Origin: Siphonodentalium dalli
Lineage: Eukaryota; Mollusca; Scaphopoda; Gadilida; Siphonodentaliidae
Direction: 5' to 3'
DNA: 64,000 bases
Assembly (NCBI GenBank): GCA_032622095.1
Contig: CP136063.1
Span: 92,171,980-92,235,979 of the forward strand
Below are positions 36,201-48,200 of this stretch, in pieces (the stretch's first letter is position 1; each line of letters opens with the position of its first letter). The translations under genes were made by a program, and so were the position numbers. Below the pieces are notes generated by a model. That model searched no databases. It was not told where the DNA came from and worked only from the letters and a program-made list of their open reading frames with translations.

Positions 36201-39200
36201 TTTGAACAAATCTGAACCACAGTCACCCAAGGTACCCTCATACCAAATATGAACCCATTCGGCCCGACAAATTCAGAAAAGAAGTCGTTTTAAGAATTAC
36301 TATGTGGAAAAATAGTTATGGTCCTGACATCAAAACTATTTGACTTGGTGACCTCATTTGAACAAATCTGAATAAGAGTCACCTAGGGAACATCCACACC
36401 AAATATAAACCCAATCGGTCTGATGGTTTCAGAGGAGAAGATGTTTAAAGAATTGTTGACGGACGGATGGATGGATGGACGGATGGACGGACGGATGGAT
36501 GGACGACGGACGAGGAGTGATGACTATAGCTCCACCGGAGACTTCGTCTCAGGTGAGCTAAAAACCACCCACAACTCCGCCGCGGCCAAGCGGCCAAACA
36601 CCCCGAGCACCACTTTACACCCATTCGACATGTGGTCAAGGAGGTACGCCAGTAATGTGAACAGAAGGGCACATTTACTGAAGACCAATCACATGTGTGT
36701 ATGGTCGGACGGTTGTCTGCCGCTCATACAGCGAGGACCCGGACCCTAGTTCCTCTCCGCGGGCAGAGACTCCGTCGCCAACAATGATTGCCTCATGTGC
36801 GCCGTTAGACGAATAGCTCGTCTGTTGTGTAGTAATTCAAGACAGCCTGTCAAAAATGGAGCACTGAGTACAGTAACGCCCAACTCAATCAAGCAGGGCA
36901 TCAATGAGTTTTGTTGGCATGACGCAGGGCTCAAAGTTCTGAAATGCACCTGTTCCCATGGAACAGGTTATTACCTACCGTACCAGCCACCCCAGAAGAT
37001 TGCGTGAGTTCAATTGTCTATATCGTAACCCGATAAGCGAACCCAAACTGTAAAGCCATAATATTGAGCGCGAATAATCTAATCCTGGTACTACAGGGAA
37101 AGCTCATTGGGATTGTCCTAAGGCTGTAGAGTCAAAAGATGATGAATGTTCTACGCAAAGAGAAATATGATTCCCAACTTGGTTCGCAGAAAAACCCAGT
37201 CCAACACCGCAGAAGGCCCTAGTGATGCTCGCAAAAATCTTAGAAGGAATCCAAGGCTTGGTGTTATGCCCCATGGAACCGTAGTAAGGGTGAAAGATGA
37301 TCTGTGTAAATTTACCACTAGAAGAATCGAACGGTCACCCATAAACAAAGGACAATGCTAATCAGTGACAGGTGGAAAGGTAATAAGTTTGAGCCCAGGT
37401 AAAACCGCATGAAAAAACAAATTGAGTGTCTGTTAAAAGTCTCTGCCCCGGCCGATGACTGCGCTATGTTCACTGTTATAGACAGCACCCGAGATTACCC
37501 AGCATTAGACGGCGCGCTGTCTGGTGGCCCAGTGCTCGGTCCCCCCCTCGAACCCCCCAGGACCCATATCCGAGGGGAGAAACTGCGTCTGCAACCCCTC
37601 GATGCCTTACAATTAACTTAGTTCTTTGTTACAGACAAGAAAAAGCAGCAAGAGCTCTTCGAAATCCAAAGTGAGAATCAGGATTCGAGTTGGATGGCAA
37701 GTAGCCCTGTTAATTAGAAATGTAATCTAAATGTGGAATCGTCAGATCCAAGCAATGGATTTTGTTATCTTTACAGTAAAAAACTGAATGAAAGTGTCAA
37801 TGACACTGTAGCTCAACTTGGAAAGGGAATAATTTAATGTATTACAGTCAATGGAGCGATTAGGAATGTGGAAAGTTGAATGTCTAATACTTGTTTATAG
37901 ACATGAAGAGAAAAGTAAAATCCAAGATGGCTGCTGGCGGCCATGTTTTCGGCCGAATGACCCCAAAATGATTGTATCCCATCTACATGTCATCGTTAAC
38001 ATCCATGACAAATTTTATGACGATCAGACTAAAGGTACAACCTGTAGCCTATGCTAAAGAATTTAGTCATACAAAGAGTAAAATCCAAGATGGCTGCTGG
38101 CGGCCATGTTTTTTGGCCGAATGACACCAAAATGACTCGTTCCCATCTACATGTCATTATTAACATCTATGACAAATTTTATGACGATCAGACTAAAGGT
38201 ACGACCTGTAGCCCATGCTAAAGAATTTAGTCATACAAAGAGTAAAATCCAATATTAACAACCATGACAAATTTCATGATGATCAGACAAACAGTACGAC
38301 CTGTGGCCCATGCTAATGGATTAAATTTTGAAATCCAAGATGGCCACTGGCGGCCATGTTTTTTGTCCGAATGACCCCAAAATGACTCGATCCCATTTAC
38401 ATTCCAATTTCAACAGCCATGACAAATTTTATGATGATCAGACTAAATGTACGACCTGTAGCCCGTGCTAAAGGATTTAGTCATACAAAGAGTAAAATCA
38501 AAGATGGCTGCTGGCGGCCATGTTTTTCTGCCGAATGACCCCAAAATGACTCGTTCCCATCTACATGTCATTATTAACATTCACGACAAATTTTATGATG
38601 ATCAGACTAAAGGTACAACCTGTAGCCCGTGCTAAAGGATTTAGTCATACAAAGAGTAAAATCCAAGATGGCTGCTGGCGACCATGTTTTTTGGCCGAAT
38701 GACCCCAAAATTACTCGTTCCCATCTACATGTCATTGTTAACATCCATGACAAATTTTATGATGATCAGACGAACAGTACGACCTGTGGCCCGTGCTAAT
38801 GGATTAAATTTTGAAATCCAAGAGGGCCACTGGCGGCCATGTTTATTGGCCGAATGACCCCAAAATTACTCGTTCCCATCTACATTCCAATTTCAACAGC
38901 CATGACAAATTTTATGATGATCTGACTAAAGGTACGGCCTGTAGCCCGTGCTAAAGGATTTAGTCATACAAAGAGTAAAATCCAAGATGGCTGCTGGCGG
39001 CCATGTTTTTTGGCCGATTGACCCCAAAATGACTCGTTCCCATCTACATGTCATTATTAACATTCTTGACAAATTTTATGATGATCAGACTAAAAGTAGG
39101 ACCCGTAGCCCGTGCTAAAGGATTTAGTCATACAAAGAGTAAAATCCAAGATGGCTGCTGGCGACCATGTTTTTTGGCCGAATGACCCCAAAATTACTCG

Positions 39201-42200
39201 TTCCCATCTACATGTCATTGTTAACATCCATGACAAATTTTATGATGATCAGACGAACAGTACGACCTGTGGCCCGTGCTAATGGATTAAATTTTGAAAT
39301 CCAAGATGGCCACTGGCGGCCATGTTTATTGGCCGAATGACCCCAAAATTACTCGTTCCCATCTACATTCCAATTTCAACAGCCATGACAAATTTTATGA
39401 TGATCAGACTAAAGGTACGGCCTGTAGCCCGTGCTAAAGGATTTAGTCATACAAAGAGTAAAATCCAAGATGGCTGCTGGCGGCCATGTTTTTTGGCCGA
39501 TTGACCCCAAAATGACTCGTTCCCATCTACATGTCATTATTAACATTCTTGACAAATTTTATGATGATCAGACTAAAAGTAGGACCTGTAGCCCGTGCTA
39601 AAGGATTTAGTCATACAAAGAGTAAAATCCAAGATGGCTGCTGGCGGCCATGTTTTTTGGCCGAATGACCCCAAAATTACTCGTTCCCATCTACATGTCA
39701 ATATTAACATCCATGACAAATTTGATGATGATCAGACTAAAGGTACGACCTGTAGCCCGTGCTAAAGAATTTAGTCATACAAAGAGTAAAATCCAAGAAG
39801 GCTGCTGGCCGCCATGTTTTTTGGCCGAATGACCCCAAAATTACTCGTTTCCCATCTACATGTCAATATTAACATCCATGACAAATTTCATGATGATCAG
39901 ACGAACAGTACGACCTGTGGCCCGTGCTAATGGATTGAATTTTGAAATCCAAGATGGCCGCTGGCGGCCATGTTTTTTGTCCGAATAACCCCAAAATGAC
40001 TCGTTCCCATCTACATTCCAATTTCAACAGCCATGACAAATTTTATGATGATCGGACTAAAGGTACGACCTGTAGCCCGTGCTAAAGGATTTAGTCATAC
40101 AAAGAGTGAAATCAAAGATGCCTGCTGGCGGCCATGTTTTTTGGCCGAATGACCCCAAAATGACTCGTTCCCATCTACATGTCATTATTAACATTCTTGA
40201 CAAATTTTATGATGATCAGACTAAAAGTACGACCTGTAGCCCGTGCTAAAGAATTTAGTCATACAAAGAGTAAAATCCAAGATGGCTGCTGGCGGCCATG
40301 TTTTTGGGCCGAATGACCCCAAAATTACTCGTTCCCATCTACATGTCAATATTAACATCCATGACAAATTTCATGACGATCAGACAAACAGTACGCCCTG
40401 TAGCCCGTGCTAATGGATTGAATTTTGAAATGCAAGATGGCCACTGGCGGCCATGTTTTTTTACCGAATGACCCCAAAATTAATCATTCTGGTCTAAATG
40501 TTGATGTCAACAGCTATGACAAATTTCATAATGATCCGACCAAAGGTACGACCTGTAGACTGCATTGTTGACGCCTTACGTACACACGTACACACGTACG
40601 ACGGACGACAAAGCCATGGCAATAGCTCAAACTTTACAAAGTAAAGTTGAGCTAATAAACAGGACTGTGTAAGCCTTGGAAGAGACATCGAGGAGTGATT
40701 AATGAGCAGACTGATTCCCCCCCTAACCGGAGCCAGCTTAAACCCTGACAGGAAGCAGAATTATACAGTGTAGCCAGTAGGGCAGCGGCGACCTACTAGG
40801 TCACGACACAAATCCAGAAACCTGACCAACAGGACGACACCACAATAGTGTTTCTAAATGCACACAATCTGCATTGAACTACATGTTGAATGGGTAGAGC
40901 AGTCAAATATACATAGAATGAACCGAAACTTTTAGATGACACGAGCCCAAGATCTGAGATATTACTCGATTCGGGTATCACCCCCCCCCCCCCCCCCCCC
41001 CCCCCAAGACAGTGACTATGAAACGCTACCGCCCCAGTGGCTACACTGTTACAACTTGCCTCCCGCCAAATAGCAAGCATTTGAAGGTCATGCAGAGTCC
41101 CGGGAAATGGTCTTAACAGCAATTCCACCCGAGGGTAGACGCCAGGGAGCAACTTACTTGGAAATTTTGATTATCAAATAAATAGCCTCACATGGACATG
41201 ATGAGATAGTATTTTGTTCTCAATCTCAAAGTTGACATAACATTCATACCAAATTGCATGGCTATTATCCAAGTTTGGAAGGCAAAATGTGATGCGATAC
41301 CAGTTAAGTTGCTCCCTAGGGGGCTGACAGATTTTGTACATCGCACATGCTTGTGAAAGGGATGTGGGAGGACGAAATCTGAGGGAGGATCCAGCAGGAG
41401 CGGGCGAGCATGGTCGGATCCGTGAACACTGGAACCCACCCTCGGAACAGTATGGCGTCTGGCTACAGTGAATTCAATGGTGAAGTATGCGGCTGGGCCA
41501 CCTCAAGGTCTGCATGGAACGAGGAATTGGATTAGCCTGAACCTGCTTGACAATGGGGTTACTGAAACCGAGGCCACACAAGGAAGAAAATAGCCTGTGG
41601 TATGACCAGTTACATGTATAAGGATCAGGAAAGGGACCCAAAAATTTATCATGAAATTAGGTGACTGATGCGTCACATTATTATTTGTGAAATTGTGTCA
41701 TATTGATCTGACAACAAAGTTATTTTGGTGGCAACAATCTCAATGTATTGTAAATTATTTCATAGTGAACTATGAGCCAAGCAAAACCACACAAATGAGT
41801 TAATTCATAGATAAACGAAAAGGGACCCAAACCTGATCCCTAATTTTGCTACATATGTCAACATGAAACAGATTTGTGAGTGACAATTTCAGAATTTCGA
41901 CGTAAACAAAACGAATGTTGTCACGTGCCAATTTCAACATAAACAAAGTTATAAACCAATGTTGTCTCACTGGTTGAATGTTCTAATACTTACATTCTAA
42001 AACCACAAGAAACAGAGATAACATAACAACTGTGCTGTATAGGCATTGTCCCAGAAAGTTCAACACGTGAACCGCTGCATATGAACAGACGAAGTGCAAT
42101 TCCGAAATTAATTCCGAATTCTAACCACGTGCTCCGAAACCGGAAGTTGGGAAATTACCCACAATTTTCAACAGAACAATATAGTTTTTGTATTTTATTT

Positions 42201-45200
42201 GCGTTAAAACAAATAAAACAGGGAAATTGAATGAAATTGTCACTCTGATATTAATTTAATAATTATTGTGTCGTTTCCAAAATTGAACCGAAATTAAAGT
42301 TAAAAAATGTGGAACAGAATTGTTAAATGAAGCCGACAATAATATGTGGTTTCATTTCTCATAGCGTTAGTTTTTTACTTCCCTTCGAATCTTGTCACAA
42401 GAGAAAAAGAGGCCGTTTACTGTGGGTCCACTTGCTTATATACATAACGAGTGGACAAATGACCTTGACCTGCTACGTCATAATAATAATGATTCAAAAG
42501 GTACTTAAGCTATTTCGTACCAAAATAATAAATTTTAAACGGATCTCATAGAATCCTTTCTTGTGAATAAAGATGAATATACCATGTAGTTCAGTGTGTA
42601 ACGTATCTTTGACGGGAATATACACATACCAACTTTGGTTCAGATCAAATTATCCAAACTGGAGATATCGGTCAGAAACTAAAAATGTTAACCGACAGTC
42701 AAATTCTAAGTCGAAAAAGGGCGTAACTCATGTAAAAATAATTGGACAGAACCCATATTCGAACTTGGCCTGTATCTTTAGCTGGGAAATACATGTACCA
42801 ACTTTGGTTGAGATCAAATAATCCGAACTGAAGGTACCGATCGGAAACCAAAAATGTTAACGGGTGGACGGACATATAGATAGACGGACGGACAGACTGA
42901 TTACATAATACGACCTTTTTTCAAAAGGGCATATAAACGAGAGGCCGATCACGATCGGCAGATGTTTAACCCATACCTTGGCGATATTGATTAGCTATTT
43001 TCAGCTTGGACGCTAAAATCCTATCTAAAAGGGCCATAATTCTGTTAATTAATTCTATCTGTATTTTGCGCTGAGAAAATCACATTCAAAATTTGGTTTC
43101 AATCAGATAAATTTGTTTTGAGTTATTGCGGCATGCGTGAATTCTAAGTCGAAGAAGGGCCATAACTCCGTAAAAAAAAATACTGATCGAACCCACAATC
43201 GAACTCGAACTTGGGCTGAGAAACACATATACAAAATTTGGTTCAGATCGAATAAAAAATGTTTGCGTTATCGCACCATGCATAAATTGTCCATGGACAG
43301 ACAGACGGACAAATGACTAGTGGTCAATCCAGACGTCGAAGCTATGTGTACCATACTATGGTCAAAGAGTGTGTCAAAATAATCCAACATAAAATGAGAT
43401 ATATCAGAAAACAAGTATTTCTGTTAAAATATCATGAATGTTGAAGAGTTAATTTTTAACAACAAAAATCCATGTAAGTGAAGGAGGAGAAACCTGGAGA
43501 TATAATATAATGAATAAATTGTCAATATAATATAGCCAGTACAATTGATGACCAGGGCTAATAATTCTAACTCTATACAATTAGTGGACTGTACCAGGTA
43601 TGTATGTCACTTGAATATTTCTTTGATAGGTTATCACTGGAGAGATACAAGTGTATAGACAGCAGACACCAGATACCTATGTGCAGTAGTGAGGTGTGAG
43701 ATCAGATTATAGGAATGTGAGACTTTATAAAAATAAACAAACAATGCACACAGCCCAGATGCTGACACTGAGGTTAGCTTCTGTGAGTACAGCTGCATTA
43801 TTGGCTTGTTGATAAACATTTATCCCCAGTGTTATTTGTCTGTCTCCAACTAGCACTGGCCAAGAGGGAATGTTATCATTATATTTCTAATAGAGTTGTC
43901 CACCACTCCACCATATGGCTATTAAAATAGCTTTGGGATTACAGGTATATGTAAAACAAATGTAGTCTCAACTTTGCATATTGGATATTCACATGATAAT
44001 TTATTGATAGCATTATATTAAATGCAACTATTACAATAAAATTTGCATACAGGACATCACACCTAATTAATGTTTAAAACTATCAAATAGTGTTCATTAA
44101 TAATTAACCCTGGTTCAAGAGTATAAGGGTTAATTAACCAAAACCAAAATCCATACAGATGAAGAGAGTGCTAAGGAAAACCTAGGTACCATAAGAAATA
44201 TGAGGTAAATCAGAAGAAACATATTTTACTTATTGCTTTGGATGGGAGTCTGTGAAAGGGTTAATTATTTCTAAACCAATCAACCAATCAATACCAAAAA
44301 CTATACAGGTGAGGGGTGTGTCATCATAAACCTACATTTCAAATATGAACAGAATCGGACAAAAAACACTTTGGTTATTGCATCGGATAGCACATGCCCA
44401 TGTGTGGATGCAAAGTGTTAATAATTTCTAAACCGATCAATCGATCTATACCAAAAACTATACAGGTGAGGGGTGTGTCATTGTAAACATGCACATGAAA
44501 TTTGAACATGATCCGATAAAAGACACTCCAGTAATCGAATCGGATAGCAAGTGTCTACGGACAGACGGCCAGACGGACAGACGGACGGACGGACAGACGG
44601 ACAGACAGACGGACGGACGAACGACGGATGGTTGATCCGGACGTCGGCATTATGTGTACCATACATGGTATGGGTACACATAAAAAGTAACACTGAGATA
44701 TAAATATAATCGTGCCAGTTTTGAAGAGAAAATTTAAATTGGCTGATAAGCTATTTTGTGTGACTGATACTTTGTAATAAAAAGTTTGACTTTTAATCAT
44801 TTATTGGTACAATTTGTTATTGGATTAACGAGTGTCAATATACTGTATCTTACCCTACGCATACACTGCCATTTTGGGGCATGTAACTGAACTACATCTT
44901 TCTCCAACAACTCCTTGGAGCTCTCATAAGAGTAGCTTTCGTCCTGAAAAAGAAGAAAAGCTTATTATTTATTCATCATTGTCAAGGCTCGGGATAACAT
45001 GTTTATTATAGCAGTAGAATAAAAACAAATTCCCTATACCTTTGAGCTCTTATATGATTCTAAAGGCTTAATTCTGCAAAAGAATTAATATGCATAAACA
45101 CATTTTCTGCACAATGGCACATGTTGGCATCAATATCAGAAGTGGGACTGTGAAAGTTCTAGTCGGGCCGGTATCGCAGAACATTTTTCTCACCTTAAAC

Positions 45201-48200
45201 ATTCCTGTTCCAAGTTTGCTAATATGTAAACCAGCTATGACAGTTGTATTGGTAGAGCGTGATGCTAGTTTACATCTTACTCTACCAATATAACTAGCTG
45301 TTTTACATGTGAGCTAACATGGACTAAAAGATTCCCTGTCTGATTTAATACCTCTAAGTTACTATTTCTTTGGCTTCTGGGGTGAAAAATATTTTATTTG
45401 AGTCGAGGAACGCCCACCCTTCAAAGCTCAGAGCTACCGGTATTAGATTTTGATTTTAGAAATCTGTTAATTCCTCAAATTTTTAACAGCCTACATAAGC
45501 AAAAATTCCACTGGCTTCTTCTAGAAATATATGGACATGCTCCGATGCTATCATGAGAGTTTGAGAGGTCACAGTTTGCAATGATTTTACATGGTGATCG
45601 GAAATTATTTTTGGAATGTAAGATGATGAAAAGTATCACCATAAAAAAAAAATTAAAGTCATACATGTATGTACTTGTTCGGGTGCGTGAAACTGATAAG
45701 TTAGTATTCAGGCACTATGTCAATTGTAGGAATGCAACATTCTACTAGCATGGTCGAAAATCTGAAGCAAATCGTTCGTGCCACTCCATAGAAAACATCG
45801 TCTGAACTACGCTCAATTGTAAATATTTACTACTCGATTCGGGGCGCATATATATCAGCAATAAACTAACGAAAACGATTTCACCATTGAAAGTCACTGC
45901 ATTTAATTAATACATACAAATGTTTGTGTGTGTTGACAATTTAGATATACGATTTGTAAAAATAACTGCTTTGAACATGATTATTTTCCATTTCTATTTG
46001 ATCACCCTACCGGCATGTTTAATATCACTTTAAGGTACATGTATCTCGCATGTGATCATTGGTGTGCGGATACATACATAATTTTTTATTTCCAAATTGG
46101 TAATCATGTTTTATTGATGCAAATAGACATGTTATACAACGCCATGCTGATTACACATGGAAATAGATGTTTGTTTGCATTTGTGATGACAAGTGTTGGT
46201 GAATTCCAATTTGAACTACATGTAGGCATCACCATATATGGAATTTGGAAACCACACTCGTCCAAACTGCCTTTTTCCAGTCAATATAATACCATGCATG
46301 CACAGTTTTGTTATGGGTATTTATCAGTAATAAACTAATTTGGATAACTAAATCAGCTTTCGTTGAAATTCAGTTATTGTAACTGAATGATTCAGGGACC
46401 CTCGAATCGGACAGTGTATCTCTAACACTTTATTTACTGAAAGGATTTACCCACAATAAACTGGCGGGAAATGTTCAGATGATAAGTTCAACAGCCATAC
46501 AGTAATGCCCAAAGTAATTGACCACTTAACCACAGCAGAATTATGGGTAATTTTTCAGGATTTAGTCGGAAATATGGCTTGTTGCCATTCATCGGAAAGC
46601 TCTCTAGTGTTGAAACGATTAGTGGTTTTGAGGAATCGACTAGTCGCCAGAGGGAATCGACTACTAGTCGACTAGTCGGACCCCTTCCGAAACTTACCGT
46701 TTTGTGCTCATATACGTATATAATTTGCCGTTGTTTTGAGTACCAGTAACCAACTTTGCATTTTCGAACGCAAAGCAAGACGTGATTTAACACTATTTGC
46801 CGTGATTATTTGGCTTAATATCACTGAAGGTTAATAGGTTATTAATTTGTCCCAGGTATATGATGTTTTATGACAATCAAATTACCATCCAGTTGATGTA
46901 TGTATCTAAACGGTGGTGACAAACACCTGATCGATCGCGGAAACGCTACGGATTACGGAGTGGAAGCGCGTGCAACAATCAGAAACCAGTGCATTATTCT
47001 ACATGTTTTGTGTAAAAATGTTCCTTTAAAATTGATATGGTATGGTCTACCGGGCCGTACCGGTTCTTAAATACAATCGATCATCATTGATTCGTTGTTA
47101 TCGAATTTGCCCAGTGTGCTTGTCACCGATTGACTTCACAAACGGGCGTACATGAAGAAATGCAAGATATTTTGAGAAACGAACTTCATCTCCGACAGAG
47201 TCAAACAAAAGTTACAAAATAAATGTTATAACAGCTGTAGTGCGTACAAGCCTTAAAATTATGCTCGCAGATGTCATGTACATATATCGGACACGGAATG
47301 TGGTAAAGTTCCCTGTATGATCCTGTATATATAGAGTCCGCATATATTAACGAGAGGCCGATCACGATCGGCAGATGTTTAACCCATACCTTGGCGATAG
47401 CGACTAGCCATAACTGATAATTTGTCAAAGATATGATCACGGGAATTAATCCATATATCAGTACCCAACTTGAAATCAAAAGTTCAAATAATTTGTCTTA
47501 AGAAAGGGTTAAAGTATTTGGGTTGGGGAGGAGTAGTTTTAAATCTCATAACTCTGTCCCTATTCACACAAGGACCTCTCACTGTGAGATCCAATGGTTT
47601 AGTGATTTCGGAGGACATGTTTAGGAGTTTAAGTTAACTCATTGGAAGCAAAAGTGATAAATACCTATCTTTGCCACTTTTGACATGCCAGATATTCAAA
47701 ATTGATTATTCACTTCTAAAGAGAAATTATAATTTGTTGACAAGCCATACATGTAGGGGATTCCATCTCATATTTAAATGGTACTTTAATTACCCCCCCC
47801 CCTTCCCCCATTCTCCCCAGTTATTTGTTTATCAAACATGGACAGATATAAGATCAGATCTGACCTGTGTATTAAATAAGATTAAGTGTTTCATAACAGG
47901 GGTGTATGGTTTTCAAAAATATATGTAGTTTATACAATTCAAAAGTATTATCTATATAATGTTATACAGACATAATATGATGGGGATGCTGGCCCCTATG
48001 ACCACTAAATCGTTCATATAAAAGAAAGTAAGTTAGCCCTCATTTGAATGGTTTCACACATTACAATGTTTTACAAGTAGCTTGGACACTAAAAGCCACA
48101 ACCTTCAATGTTAATCTTTTAAGTGCTCTGTGGCCCCTAAAATTCAACCAACCATGAAAATGTGAACAAAATGGGAAAATATGGTTCCTGGAAATACTAA

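Noticed and set aside
36423-36749. 108-codon ORF with repeated MDGR
   Set aside because: Translation of the GGAT/GGAC tetranucleotide tail of a pearl-like element running into the next block.
40796-41152. 118-codon minus-strand ORF with polyglycine
   Set aside because: Spans a C25 homopolymer within a small inverted-repeat element; reading frame depends on run length.
44478-44800. Ser/Pro/Val/Arg repeat ORFs on the minus strand
   Set aside because: Translation of an (ACGG/ACAG)n tail.
46015-46338. 107-codon plus-strand ORF
   Set aside because: Begins inside the ~350-bp dispersed repeat; no motif.
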